A stretch of 64,000 nucleotides of DNA. Source: Anaerolineae bacterium. GTDB lineage: Bacteria; Chloroflexota; Anaerolineae; Anaerolineales; Anaerolineaceae. A program made the translations under genes and the position numbers. A model generated the notes under the pieces. That model searched no databases. It was not told where the DNA came from and worked only from the letters and a program-made list of their open reading frames with translations. Position 1 is the first letter of the stretch, and each line of letters begins with the position of its first letter. The stretch covers positions 1 through 64,000 of the forward strand of contig JABLWW010000001.1 of NCBI GenBank assembly GCA_013178295.1, given 5' to 3'. Shown here one piece after another: positions 8,416 through 17,442 of this stretch.

Positions 8416-10197
8416 TTATTTTTTATCGGCAATATCCTGTTGCGCACGTGCAATGAAGGCGTCTAATTCAATTGGGCCTGGATTTTCACCGCTGCGCAAC
8501 CGCAGAGCAACCTGTCTGTTTTCGACTTCTTTGTCGCCAATGACCAGCATATACGGAATTTTCTGGTTCTGTGCATCTCGGATTTTGGCGTTCATACGTT
8601 CATTGCGGTCATCTACAGAAGCGCGTATCCCGTAAGCTTTGAGTTTCTTCATTACTTCAAAGGCATAGTCTAGATGCCGGTCGGCGATGGGGATGATGCT
8701 TGCCTGAACGGGCGCCAGCCAGACGGGGAAAGCGCCCCCATAATGTTCGATGAGTACGCCGAAGAAGCGTTCCAAGCTGCCGAGTAAGGCGCGGTGAATC
8801 ATATATGGGCGATGTTGTTGCCCATCCTCTGCGATGTAGGTCAAATCGAACCGTTCGGGCAGGTTGAAGTCAAACTGGATGGTGGAGAGCTGCCACTCGC
8901 GTTGGATGGCATCTTTGACCTTGAGGTCAATCTTGGGCCCGTAGAAAGCGCCGCCGCCCTCGTCCACTTCGTAGGGCAGATGGATGCGCTCCAGCGATTC
9001 TTTTAACGCATTTTGGGCGGCCTGCCATTGATCTGCTTCCCCAATGGCGTCCTTTGGCATGGTAGCTAGATAGGCTTTAATATCCTGGAAGCCAAAAGAA
9101 CGCAGAATGTGAAGCGAGAAATTGACCACAAAATCGATTTCCTGTGGCATTTGCTCGGGTGTACAGAAGTGATGGGCGTCATCCTGGGTGAACCCGCGCA
9201 CGCGCATCAAACCGTGTAGCACACCGCTGCGCTCAAAGCGGTATACAGTCCCTTTTTCTGCTAATCGCATGGGCAATTCCCTGTAAGAACGCCCGCGGCT
9301 CTTGTATATATGGATGTGGAAAGGGCAGTTCATTGGTTTGAGATAAAACTGCTGCCCTTCGATTTCAATCGGGGAGTACATGTTTTCGCGGTAGCTGACC
9401 AGATGTCCGCTGGTTTCCCAAAGAGCAGCACGCCCAATGTGTGGGGTATAGATGAATTCATAGCCATTTTGCTCGTGTTCATCTCCCCAGAAATCCTCAA
9501 TAATTTTTCGTATCTTGCCGCCTTTGGGATGCCACAGGATCAACCCTGGACCTATCTCGTCGTTGACGCTGAAAAGGTCAAGTTCGCGCCCCAGACGGCG
9601 GTGGTCGCGTTTCTTGGCTTCTTCCAAACGTCTGAGATATTCTTGCAGGTCTTCTTTGTTCTCCCAGACGGTGCCGTAAATGCGCTGTAACATGGGGCGG
9701 TGTTCGTCGCCGCGCCAATAGGCGCCAGCAACGCTCATGAGCTTGAATGCTTCAGGGTTGATTTGACCGGTGTGCTCAACATGCGGGCCGCGGCATAGGT
9801 CGGTGAAGGTATCGTGGGTGTATGTGGTGATTTCAACATTGCCTTCCAATGGATTGCCGTCCTCATCAAAGCCGCCGCTTTCCAAACCCTGAATGAGTTC
9901 CAATTTGAAGTCCTGGTTTTTGAAGATCTGTCGTGCCTCGCTGGCGGAAACTGAGCGGCGGATAAAAGGGTGTTTGCCATTGATAATCTGGCGCATACGC
10001 GCTTCGATCTCTTCAAGGTCTTCGGGCGTCAAAGGGCGGGGCAGGTCAAAGTCGTAATAGAATCCGTCCTCAATAGCTGGGCCAATGGCAATCTTGGCAC
10101 CTGGAAATTTATCCAGAACAGCCTGTGCCATGACGTGTGCGGTCGAATGGCGCAAACGATACAGGAAAGAATCGGTATATTGTTCTTTTGTGGACAT
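8416..10197 (-). CDS. thrS: Threonyl-tRNA synthetase lacking the N-terminal TGS domain
   Basis: Charges tRNA-Thr. The 593-residue protein begins MSTKEQYTDSFLYRLRHSTA and enters the editing domain almost at once (HSTAH metal-like motif near residue 17, later TDLCRGPHVEHTG), so the TGS domain that opens most bacterial ThrRS (about 640 residues) is absent. The class II catalytic core is intact: LWHPKGGKIRKIIEDFW, LKPMNCPFHIHIYKS, RVRGFTQDDAHHFC and HRALLGSLERFFGVLIEHY, then the anticodon-binding domain. The start at 10197 follows GGAGG; the longer frame would translate the terminator. Expression is governed by the T-box leader upstream. Confidence 0.97.
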   Translation of the reverse strand: MSTKEQYTDSFLYRLRHSTAHVMAQAVLDKFPGAKIAIGPAIEDGFYYDFDLPRPLTPEDLEEIEARMRQIINGKHPFIRRSVSASEARQIFKNQDFKLELIQGLESGGFDEDGNPLEGNVEITTYTHDTFTDLCRGPHVEHTGQINPEAFKLMSVAGAYWRGDEHRPMLQRIYGTVWENKEDLQEYLRRLEEAKKRDHRRLGRELDLFSVNDEIGPGLILWHPKGGKIRKIIEDFWGDEHEQNGYEFIYTPHIGRAALWETSGHLVSYRENMYSPIEIEGQQFYLKPMNCPFHIHIYKSRGRSYRELPMRLAEKGTVYRFERSGVLHGLMRVRGFTQDDAHHFCTPEQMPQEIDFVVNFSLHILRSFGFQDIKAYLATMPKDAIGEADQWQAAQNALKESLERIHLPYEVDEGGGAFYGPKIDLKVKDAIQREWQLSTIQFDFNLPERFDLTYIAEDGQQHRPYMIHRALLGSLERFFGVLIEHYGGAFPVWLAPVQASIIPIADRHLDYAFEVMKKLKAYGIRASVDDRNERMNAKIRDAQNQKIPYMLVIGDKEVENRQVALRLRSGENPGPIELDAFIARAQQDIADKK

Positions 10198-10210
10198 ATT
10201 AACCTCCAAT

Positions 10211-10456
10211 AAACAAAATCTCTCGCCCGATATGGGGCGAGAGGCGGCTCGCGGTTCCACCCAACTTAACCTGAACGTCAGGTTATCTCTAATGACCGAT
10301 AACGGGGTCTGCCGTTTCCCATACTATGGGCATGATTGCCCTCTTCCGGGTTATGCTCACAGGGGGTTTTTGCTGTCCGGGTTACGGAAGGGATTCTCAG
10401 CCACGCTCCCGTTCTCTCTGAACGTCTGACGGACAGCTACTCGTCCTGGTCACTGC
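10211..10456 (-). promoter_or_regulatory. T-box riboswitch controlling thrS, specifier ACC (Thr)
   Basis: The minus-strand leader has all major T-box parts. The T-box sequence GGGTGGAACCGCG is at 10262-10250. Stem I begins CCAGGACGAGTAGCTGTCCG, with CTGTCCG pairing CGGACAG and the base helix CAGG pairing CCTG. The specifier-loop 3' side AAAAACCC presents ACC (10367-10365), a Thr codon, matching thrS. Uncharged tRNA-Thr(GGU) would stabilise the antiterminator against the adjacent terminator. The loop assignment was made by hand and is less sure than the T-box motif. Confidence 0.92.
10215..10243 (-). terminator. Conditional terminator of the thrS T-box
   Basis: CTCTCGCCC and GGGCGAGAG form a perfect 9-bp stem (10243-10220) with a 6-base loop, followed on the minus strand by ATTTTGTTT. 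It lies right after the T-box sequence, as expected for the alternative to the antiterminator. Confidence 0.9.
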
Positions 10457-10477
10457 ATGTTTTTTTATTAAAGAGAG

Positions 10478-10551
10478 TGGGCGGTATAGGACTCGAACCT
10501 ACGGCCTTTGCGATGTCAACGCAATGCTCTAACCAACTGAGCTAACCGCCC
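10478..10551 (-). tRNA. tRNA-Val(GAC)
   Basis: A full cloverleaf reads on the minus strand: acceptor stem GGGCGGT/ACCGCCC, D-arm GCTC-AGTTGGTTA-GAGC, anticodon stem TTGCG/CGCAA with loop TTGACAT giving anticodon GAC (10517-10515), variable AGGCC, T-arm GTAGG-TTCGAGT-CCTAT, discriminator A. CCA is not encoded. It lies just upstream of the thrS T-box leader on the same strand, with only about 22 bases between. Confidence 0.96.
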
Positions 10552-10561
10552 GCCGATTGCT

Positions 10562-10590
10562 ATTATAACCGCAAAGGGAAGAACGCGCAA
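10562..10590 (-). promoter_or_regulatory. Promoter of tRNA-Val (and possibly thrS)
   Basis: On the minus strand TTGCGC (10590-10585) and a perfect TATAAT (10567-10562) are 17 bp apart, about 10 bases before the tRNA 5' end. No equally good promoter is visible between the tRNA and the T-box leader, so this one may drive both. Confidence 0.75.
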
Positions 10591-10608
10591 GAAAAAATTT
10601 TTAAAAGT

Positions 10609-13299
10609 TTAGTTTGCATGGATTCTATAGACGCAGAATTGTCCGGGTTGGTTGCCAAAAACCCTTTCCAGCCCCTGCGCTTTGATTGCAGAAGCGGGAA
10701 GGGGCATGTTGCTGAGAATGTAATCTGCTTTTAAATTCCGCGCAATGGAAACACCCATCTCAAGCTGTTTGGCAGGGTCGGCAATCTCATCCATTGCTCG
10801 TAAAGCTTGATACGTGTCGTACCATACCAAAAGCTTTGCATGGTTATTATAGGTGAGAACCCCCCTGTCTTTGAACGTATAGACCAGAGAGCGCAGCGCC
10901 AGGTAACGCACCTCTTGACAGGAGACGTCGCTAAATGAGCCATTCGCGTTACGCAGGCAAAACACTGCTGAGTCCGGCGGTGTGTGTTGGCGGAGATAAG
11001 CGATGGCTTCGCCATAATCTCCAGAAGCCTGGCAGACCAGCTTTCCGGTTTTTATGCAATCAATGGCTGTTGAGGTGGAAGGGGAAACGGGATGTAAAAT
11101 GATCCACGCGCCGACGATAACCGACGCAAGCGGCTGCCAGTAGAAGCCTATTGGGCGCGGTTTCAAGATGACGCTTAACACCCGAAGCGACCAGAGAATA
11201 AACAGTTGCATAAAGGGTAGCCCGTAGCGCAAGCCGCGCAATAATTCAATCTGTACTGGCAAAATTCCTAACGCCTGCTCAATGCGTCTCTCGACCCAAG
11301 TGACCGCGATGCAGGTTGCCATGACTCCGATAATCCAGGTCAGGGTCAGGTAAAGCGTGTGACGTTGTCCTTTCTCCAACCAGATCACCAGCACTGAAAG
11401 CAGAGACAAAGGATATATTCCATAGCTAAGGAAGAAATAGAAAAATTCTTTGATGGGGGCGCGGACTGTAAAAACATCACCGAACATGAAATTTTCCAGA
11501 ACGTAACGTGCCAGTTGCTGATTTTCCATTCTGGCTGCCGAATGAGAACCAAGATAGTTGAATGCAAATGGGATGGCTGGCAAAAGGAAGGCGAAACCTG
11601 CCCCAAACATGAATATCAGACGCTTGCGTATAGACCAGCCTTTAGGCTGTAAAAACCACAGGCTGATCCAGATGGCTACTGCCCAGGAGGGTGTGCTTAC
11701 CGGATGAACGTACATCATTAACCCTGTCAATCCCATGACCCATAACCAGCGCACCGGCTTTTTCTGCCATTTCAGGAGCAGGGTGAGGAGGTAAGGTAGT
11801 ATTGCCTGGAACATAAAGCGCGGCAACGCGTCCTGATATATCCCCCAGAACTCGCCAAAGCCGAGCAAGACGGGCATTGCTGTTATCAATGAAAGCAGCA
11901 ATCCCCAGTAACGGCTTTTGAGCAATACACGTCCCAAAATATAATACCCTAGAAGGTGGATAAAAGTGGTAGGTATCAATAATATGCCAAAAGCTAAGCC
12001 ATAGTTGCCCATGAGACTTTCCAACCACTGCAACAGAGGAATCTGCACTGTGGCATAGAACTCAAAAGACCTGCTCTGGCTGATAAGCAGGTCTTTTTCG
12101 AAATTTTGTGGATATTTCATCGCGGCGGCGAAAGAACTCAGGTTAGCAGCATCACCGCTTATGGTGTAATACGGATAGTTGCTTTGCAAACGGGCAATGA
12201 AGTAAAGGATCGCAAAACAGAGAAAGGCAAGCAGCAAGGTTGCATCAAATAAGTTGATTCCAGGCAACCCATCGCGAGTTTTTGAAATCTCAGAGGTCAA
12301 ATGTTGTCGAAATAAGATAAACCCCAGCGCAAATAGACACAAACCTAATAAGAGAGCGTCTGCACCCAGGAACGGTATTGTGATAAAAAGATAGTTCAAC
12401 CTATCAGTGGCAAGCTTGATGTCCATTTCTCCTGGCAAAAGCTGGTACAGGTCGAAGTAATGGCGCTGTCTGTCTAAAAACACCCAGACCTCTCCTGCCT
12501 CCGGACCAGTTGCAAACTGCAGCTCAAGTAACTGTCTTCCGCTATCGGGAAAACGATAAATCAGAGCGGAGGGTTTCTCTGAATTGATTGACCACCTATT
12601 TTCTTTGTTGTTCCAGTTGCCTTGCGACCTCAGATAATTTGGTGATAGGGGCTTTTTCTCCAACAACATCTGGTTGATTTCCACCTGATACCCTGTGGAC
12701 AGGTCATCACGTGTTCCAGCGGCGACAACCTTTAGTGTATGCCAGCGGGGTGGGGGTGGTGGGGAAAGATCGAGCACTGCCAGCGCCAGGGCAGCCAGCG
12801 ACATGGATATGCTCAGCCACTGCAAGAGAGACTTGACGGAATATCGTTGCAACGTTCGGAAAAGCAATCTGAAGATCAAAAAATGAATTGCCAGAGCGGC
12901 CAGCACTGTGGTTACTACAAGCAGAGAAATCCTTAGTGTTGTTGGCATTTCCCACCAGACCTGCAGGCGGCGGCTGACCGAAAGAGAAAGTGCCAAACTG
13001 AGTAAGAGACACAATGAATTGCGATGTTCAACGGCTTTAAGCAATTGGTCTTTGCACAAGCCAGCGGCGGCTTTGACACGCGGGTCAAGCCGCCAGCTTG
13101 CCCAGAACAATGCCGCACCAGTAATGACGGAGAGATACCCGAGCTTCTCCATCTCCGGGGGGGCATACACCGTTCTGCCCAGCAGCAGTGTTGCAACCCA
13201 GTAAGCGGGTTGCTTGAACCAATCGGTCAGAGCGAGCAAAAGACCACCAACGACAGCCAGCAGGGCGAGAATCCAAAGATAGCGTTGATAAAATCTCAT
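10609..13299 (-). CDS. Large polytopic membrane protein, unknown function
   Basis: I do not recognise the family with certainty. The 896-residue protein has numerous hydrophobic segments from the N-terminus (about 8-30) to about residue 750. A soluble stretch (about 180-290) includes a segment with the character of an Ig-like or jelly-roll domain (LIYRFPDSGRQLLELQFATG), and a soluble C-terminal domain follows (about 750-896). FIARLQSNYPYYTISGDAAN precedes a run of helices with MYVHPVST. The layout resembles large integral membrane glycosyltransferases of the GT-C type, but no catalytic Asp motif could be fixed. It stands alone between tRNA-Val and a divergent peptidase gene. Confidence 0.8.
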   Translation of the reverse strand: MRFYQRYLWILALLAVVGGLLLALTDWFKQPAYWVATLLLGRTVYAPPEMEKLGYLSVITGAALFWASWRLDPRVKAAAGLCKDQLLKAVEHRNSLCLLLSLALSLSVSRRLQVWWEMPTTLRISLLVVTTVLAALAIHFLIFRLLFRTLQRYSVKSLLQWLSISMSLAALALAVLDLSPPPPPRWHTLKVVAAGTRDDLSTGYQVEINQMLLEKKPLSPNYLRSQGNWNNKENRWSINSEKPSALIYRFPDSGRQLLELQFATGPEAGEVWVFLDRQRHYFDLYQLLPGEMDIKLATDRLNYLFITIPFLGADALLLGLCLFALGFILFRQHLTSEISKTRDGLPGINLFDATLLLAFLCFAILYFIARLQSNYPYYTISGDAANLSSFAAAMKYPQNFEKDLLISQSRSFEFYATVQIPLLQWLESLMGNYGLAFGILLIPTTFIHLLGYYILGRVLLKSRYWGLLLSLITAMPVLLGFGEFWGIYQDALPRFMFQAILPYLLTLLLKWQKKPVRWLWVMGLTGLMMYVHPVSTPSWAVAIWISLWFLQPKGWSIRKRLIFMFGAGFAFLLPAIPFAFNYLGSHSAARMENQQLARYVLENFMFGDVFTVRAPIKEFFYFFLSYGIYPLSLLSVLVIWLEKGQRHTLYLTLTWIIGVMATCIAVTWVERRIEQALGILPVQIELLRGLRYGLPFMQLFILWSLRVLSVILKPRPIGFYWQPLASVIVGAWIILHPVSPSTSTAIDCIKTGKLVCQASGDYGEAIAYLRQHTPPDSAVFCLRNANGSFSDVSCQEVRYLALRSLVYTFKDRGVLTYNNHAKLLVWYDTYQALRAMDEIADPAKQLEMGVSIARNLKADYILSNMPLPASAIKAQGLERVFGNQPGQFCVYRIHAN

Positions 13300-13389
13300 A
13301 TTTAGAAACTGTCTTGAGGGATGAAGAGGGTTGTTTAATGATCAATCAACCAAGTATGATTATAGCGTACGACGCCAGAAATTTTCCTC

Positions 13390-13417
13390 TTGACTCACCC
13401 TTTTCTGCTGATACAAT
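13390..13417 (+). promoter_or_regulatory. Promoter of the M24 peptidase gene
   Basis: TTGACT (13390-13395) and TACAAT (13412-13417) with 16-bp spacing lie 33 bases upstream of the start codon, in the divergent spacer shared with the large membrane protein gene. Confidence 0.7.
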
Positions 13418-13450
13418 TTGCTTTAGTCTGGATTGAAAAGGAGTTAATGT

Positions 13451-14545
13451 TTGAATCAAGCTCGCCTGTCTTTGCTTTGTCAATTAATGGCTGAACAGCA
13501 TATTGATGTGCTGGCACTTGTCCCTAGCGCCACCTTAAGTTATCTCACCGGTTTGCAATTTCACCTCATGGAGCGCCCGGTAGTTCTGCTTGTTACTGTG
13601 CCGGGGGAAACTGCAATGATATTGCCCGAGTTGGAAATGCCCAAACTCCAAAATTTGGCGGGCATTGCCTGTTACGCATACGGCGATGATCCTCAAACGT
13701 GGGGCGCTGCTTTTAGAGCAGCCTGCCAAAGTCTTGATATTGATGGCAGGAAGATAGGTGTTGAGCCTGTTTCATTTCGTTTTCTGGAATGGGATTTTTT
13801 GCAGCAAGCGGCGCCACATGCCAGTTTTGTACCGGCTGATTTGGACACACTGCGCATCCAAAAAGATAGCCTTGAACTTGCTGCAATGCGCCGGGCAGTA
13901 AAAATTGCCCAACAAGCTTTGCTGGCTACCCTGCCTTTGGTTAAGGTGGGCATTACAGAACGTGAACTGGCTTCGGAACTCACGATACAGTTGTTGCGGG
14001 CAGGGTCGGGAGTCTTTCCTTTTGACCCCATTGTTTCTGCCGGGCCGAACAGTGCCAATCCCCACGCGTCGCCCTCTGATCGTTCTCTTGAATTGGGTGA
14101 TTTGCTGCTCTTTGACTGGGGAGCAAGTTTTAACGGCTATTGTTCTGACCTGACCCGCACGTTTGTGATTGGCAAGCCGGAGCCGGAATGTGAGCGGATT
14201 GCTGCTGTTGTCAGGGAAGCCAACCTCGCGGCGCAAAAAGCTGTGAGACCGGGTGTCTCAGCCGGTGATGTGGATCGGGCGGCACGCCATGTGATTGAGC
14301 ATGCTGGATATGGCGCATATTTCACCCATCGGGTGGGGCATGGGCTTGGGATGGAAGCTCACGAGCCGCCGTATCTATTTTCTGAGAATAAACAGGTATT
14401 ACAGAAAGGGATGACATTCACCATTGAACCTGGTATTTATCTGATGGGACACTATGGCGTGCGTATTGAGGATAATCTTGTGGTTACCGAAGATGCGGCA
14501 GAGTGTTTGAGTGATTTGCCGCGCGAGCTAATTGTGTTAGGATGA
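13451..14545 (+). CDS. M24 family Xaa-Pro aminopeptidase / prolidase-like peptidase
   Basis: Metallopeptidase removing residues next to proline; cytoplasmic. The 364-residue protein has a creatinase-like N-domain (about 1-130) and a pita-bread catalytic domain with the dimetal ligands: Asp in LLFDWGASFNGYCSDLTRTF (two Asp), His in HRVGHGLGMEAHEPPYL, Glu in TFTIEPGIYL and Glu in GVRIEDNLV. All ligands are present, so it should be active. The start is TTG with GGAG seven bases upstream; a nearby ATG at 13447 is out of frame. It is followed by the MBL hydrolase after a 6-nt gap, likely one operon. Confidence 0.93.
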   Translation: MNQARLSLLCQLMAEQHIDVLALVPSATLSYLTGLQFHLMERPVVLLVTVPGETAMILPELEMPKLQNLAGIACYAYGDDPQTWGAAFRAACQSLDIDGRKIGVEPVSFRFLEWDFLQQAAPHASFVPADLDTLRIQKDSLELAAMRRAVKIAQQALLATLPLVKVGITERELASELTIQLLRAGSGVFPFDPIVSAGPNSANPHASPSDRSLELGDLLLFDWGASFNGYCSDLTRTFVIGKPEPECERIAAVVREANLAAQKAVRPGVSAGDVDRAARHVIEHAGYGAYFTHRVGHGLGMEAHEPPYLFSENKQVLQKGMTFTIEPGIYLMGHYGVRIEDNLVVTEDAAECLSDLPRELIVLG

Positions 14546-14551
14546 TACCCC

Positions 14552-15184
14552 ATGACCATACAGATTGAAACAGAAGTCTTAGGACCGCTGCTTAACAACA
14601 CATATCTTTTGGGGAATTTGGAAACCCGTCAGGCAGTGATTGTTGATCCTTCTTTTGACGTTGAACGACTTGTCAGACGTGCATCTGAGGCAAACTTTTC
14701 TATTGTTGCGGTTTGGTTGACGCATGCTCATTTTGATCATCTGGCAGGCGCAGATGCACTGGTCAACATGATACGCCCTGCGCCCGTGTTAGGATTGCAC
14801 CCTGCCGATCTTGCCTTGCTAAGGGATGGAGGCGGTGCAAAGAATTTTGGACTGGATGTTCAGGTGAATGTTACCCCTACCATTCTGTTTGAACATGGTC
14901 AGTTGCTGAGTCTGGGCGAGGATAAGATAGAGGTTCGTCATGCCCCGGGGCATACCGCTGGGCATGTTATCTTTTACTTGCCTGGTAGCGGGGTAGCGCT
15001 ATGCGGGGATGTTATTTTCCGCGGCAGTATTGGGCGCACCGACCTGCCTGGCGGCAGCTACAATCAGTTGATTAACAGCATTCGCTCTCAGGTGCTTACT
15101 TTGCCTGGTGAGACGCGTCTGTTATGCGGGCATGGGGCTGAGACCACCGTTGCTTTGGAGCGGGATCACAACCCCTTCTTATAA
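14552..15184 (+). CDS. MBL-fold metallo-hydrolase (glyoxalase II-like)
   Basis: Metallo-beta-lactamase-fold hydrolase of 210 residues. Zinc ligands are visible: the HAHFDH motif (residues about 64-69), His in HAPGHTAGHVIFYL, Asp in ALCGDVIFRGSIGRTDLPGG, and a late His in LLCGHGAETTVALERDHNPF. The GRTDLPGG segment and short length place it with YcbL-type glyoxalase II-like enzymes rather than beta-lactamases; the natural thioester is unknown. Its stop is one base from the convergent stop of rny, with no terminator between. Confidence 0.9.
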   Translation: MTIQIETEVLGPLLNNTYLLGNLETRQAVIVDPSFDVERLVRRASEANFSIVAVWLTHAHFDHLAGADALVNMIRPAPVLGLHPADLALLRDGGGAKNFGLDVQVNVTPTILFEHGQLLSLGEDKIEVRHAPGHTAGHVIFYLPGSGVALCGDVIFRGSIGRTDLPGGSYNQLINSIRSQVLTLPGETRLLCGHGAETTVALERDHNPFL

Positions 15185-15185
15185 G

Positions 15186-16727
15186 CTATTTGGCATAATC
15201 TACAGCGCGCGTTTCGCGTATCACGGTTACTTTGATCTGACCGGGATACTGCATACTTTCCTCGATCGTGCGGGCGACATCGCGTGCCAGCCGAATGGCT
15301 GCAAGGTCGTCAATATCTTCGGGGCGGACAATGATACGAATCTCCCGCCCGGCTTGAATGGCATAGCTCTGACTGACGCCTTTGTGTGTGTTGGCGATCT
15401 CTTCCAGTGCGCGCAGGCGTTTGATATATTGCTCAAAATCTTCGCGGCGTGCGCCGGGGCGCGCGCCAGAGATAGCGTCTGCCGCTTCAACAATTACCGC
15501 TTCCAGGGTATCCTGCTCTACCTCATGGTGATGTGAAGCAATAATGTTGACCACTTTGGGGTTGACGCCATAGCGTTTAGCGAACTCTGCTCCCAGTGCT
15601 GCGTGCGTGCCTTCAATGTTGTGATCCAGCGCTTTGCCCAGATCATGCAGCAGGGCACCAGCTTTGGCAACCTCGATGTTGGCGCCCAACTCGGCTGCCA
15701 TGGCAGCTGCCAGCTTGGCGGTTTCAACGGCGTGTGCCAGTTGGTTTTGCCCGTAGGAAGTGCGGTATTTTAGACGCCCCAGCAGCTTGAGCACCTCAGG
15801 ATGCAGACCTGCCACACCGGCATCAAATGCAGCCTGCTCCCCTGACTCGGCAATGATTCTTTCAACGGCGCGTTCCTCTTCAGATAATACCTTTTCGATG
15901 TATGCGGGGTGTATTCTGCCATCCAGAATCAGGCGTTCGAGCGAACGGCGGGCGATCTCGCGCCGCACCGGGTCAAAGCACGAGATAGTAACCGATTCGG
16001 GTGTGTCATCCACAATGACATCCACACCGGCGGCCTGTTCAAAAGCGCGGATGTTGCGCCCATTGCGCCCCACAATGCGCCCTTTCATCTCCTCATTCGG
16101 TAAGGTAACAACCGATGTGCTGATTTCTGCTACGTGATCTGAAGCCACCCGTTGGATGGCGCCAGCGATGATTTCTCTGGCGCGCTTCTCGCCTTCCTGT
16201 CTGGCTTCGCTTTCGATCTGACGGATAATCCGTGCCATGTCATTACGGGCTTCTTTTTCGGCTTCCGATAGCAATTCGGCGCGGGCTTCCTCTATGGTCA
16301 TCTGTGCCACGCGTTGCAGTTCTGCAAGTTGTTCAGCGTATTTCTTTTCGATCTCGTTAGCGCGTTTATCAAGTGCACTCTGGCGTTTATTCTGTGCCTG
16401 TTCGCGTTGCTCAAGACGCTCAATGCGATGGTCAATTTCTTCACGTCTGCGCTGCAGACGTTCTTCCTCGCGTGCCAGGTCGTTGCGCCTTCTGACGATC
16501 TCTGCCTCAGCCTCTTGCAATATCTTAAGGGCTTTATCGCGCGCTTCCAGCTCAATGGCTTTGAGCGTTTCCATCTTGCTTTGTAATAAGGTTTCTGCTT
16601 TACTCTGTTCTTCCTTGCGATAGCGTTCCGAAAGGATTCGCGTAACAATGTAGGCAATAATTGCCACAACAACAATGTCCACGACTAAAAAGAGTAATAG
16701 CATTTGAGCTAAGTTGTTAAAAACCAT
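15186..16727 (-). CDS. rny: Ribonuclease Y
   Basis: Membrane-anchored endoribonuclease that starts mRNA decay. The 513-residue protein has an N-terminal membrane helix (about 5-30), a long charged coiled coil (about 35-200), a KH RNA-binding domain with GRIVGRNGRNIRAFEQAAG (about 212-275), and an HD catalytic domain with HAVETAKLAAAMAAELG and the GALLHDLGKALDH metal motif plus ASHHHEVE. Length and order are canonical. The start overlaps the end of recX by 11 nt and is preceded by GAGAGGACAGGG. Confidence 0.97.
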   Translation of the reverse strand: MVFNNLAQMLLLFLVVDIVVVAIIAYIVTRILSERYRKEEQSKAETLLQSKMETLKAIELEARDKALKILQEAEAEIVRRRNDLAREEERLQRRREEIDHRIERLEQREQAQNKRQSALDKRANEIEKKYAEQLAELQRVAQMTIEEARAELLSEAEKEARNDMARIIRQIESEARQEGEKRAREIIAGAIQRVASDHVAEISTSVVTLPNEEMKGRIVGRNGRNIRAFEQAAGVDVIVDDTPESVTISCFDPVRREIARRSLERLILDGRIHPAYIEKVLSEEERAVERIIAESGEQAAFDAGVAGLHPEVLKLLGRLKYRTSYGQNQLAHAVETAKLAAAMAAELGANIEVAKAGALLHDLGKALDHNIEGTHAALGAEFAKRYGVNPKVVNIIASHHHEVEQDTLEAVIVEAADAISGARPGARREDFEQYIKRLRALEEIANTHKGVSQSYAIQAGREIRIIVRPEDIDDLAAIRLARDVARTIEESMQYPGQIKVTVIRETRAVDYAK

Positions 16728-17385
16728 TGTCCCTGTCCTCTCTTATTCGAAGGTTGTTTTGGTAGTAATCGCGGTAAATTTGTTCCGTAATGGGCATGCT
16801 TACTGTGCAGGGAAACCCCCGTCGCATAAGATATGCGCCGAGCCGCGTCTTAAATTTGTGTGGGTCAATCCCCTTTAATCTTGGGGCGTAGCGTTTTGCC
16901 AGGTCGAGGGCAAGTTCATCCTCATTGATCTGGGTATCCTCAAGCGTGCTGGCAATGACCTCTTCGGGGACGCCTTTGCGCTTGAGCTCCATTTTCAGCA
17001 ATTTGTAACTGCGGGGGTGGAAGGCTAAGCGGTTTTCGATCCATGTGCGGGCAAAAGCGACATCGTCAATATACCCTTTGCTTTTTAACGCAGAGATAAC
17101 CGACTGGATGATGTCGTCGCTGAAACCCAGCCCAACAAGTTTCTGCCGCACCTCTTTTTCGGTGCGGGGGCGTGTTGCTATAAAATGCAGACTGCGCTGG
17201 TAGGCTGTTTCGTGGCTCTCCTGTTTCAACAGTTCTTCGATTTTACCGTTATTCAACATCTGACCGACCTGTAGCCATGCCGCCACTACCCTTGCCACAC
17301 CAAAAGCAAATTTACCATCCAGGTATACGTTGACCCGATGGGGGTTTCTTTTTTGTACTCTTAATGCGGTTATTTTTCTTTCCAT
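16717..17385 (-). CDS. recX: Regulatory protein RecX
   Basis: Modulator of RecA filaments, 222 residues. RecX-type three-helix repeats are visible, with SLHFIATRPRTEKEVRQKLV and DDVAFARTWIENRLAFHPRS as the core, and an N-terminal segment (KITALRVQKRNPHRVNVYLD) common in Gram-positive-type RecX. The start at 17385 (MERKITAL) is preferred over a frame opening 57 bases upstream, which would run through a hairpin. It overlaps rny by 11 nt. recA is not in the window. A strong stem-loop lies 23 bases upstream. Confidence 0.9.
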   Translation of the reverse strand: MERKITALRVQKRNPHRVNVYLDGKFAFGVARVVAAWLQVGQMLNNGKIEELLKQESHETAYQRSLHFIATRPRTEKEVRQKLVGLGFSDDIIQSVISALKSKGYIDDVAFARTWIENRLAFHPRSYKLLKMELKRKGVPEEVIASTLEDTQINEDELALDLAKRYAPRLKGIDPHKFKTRLGAYLMRRGFPCTVSMPITEQIYRDYYQNNLRIREDRDNGF

Positions 17386-17407
17386 AAAAGCGTTTGTTAA
17401 ATGCACA

Positions 17408-17438
17408 AAGCCACATCCTGCTGGGCAGCCTGTGGCTT
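17408..17438 (-). promoter_or_regulatory. Hairpin upstream of recX
   Basis: AAGCCACA pairs with TGTGGCTT (8 bp) and inside it CTGC pairs with GCAG around a 3-base loop, separated by a 2x2 internal loop. It sits in the presumed 5' leader of recX-rny. No T-run follows, so it is not a standard terminator. Confidence 0.45.
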
Positions 17439-17442
17439 CCAA

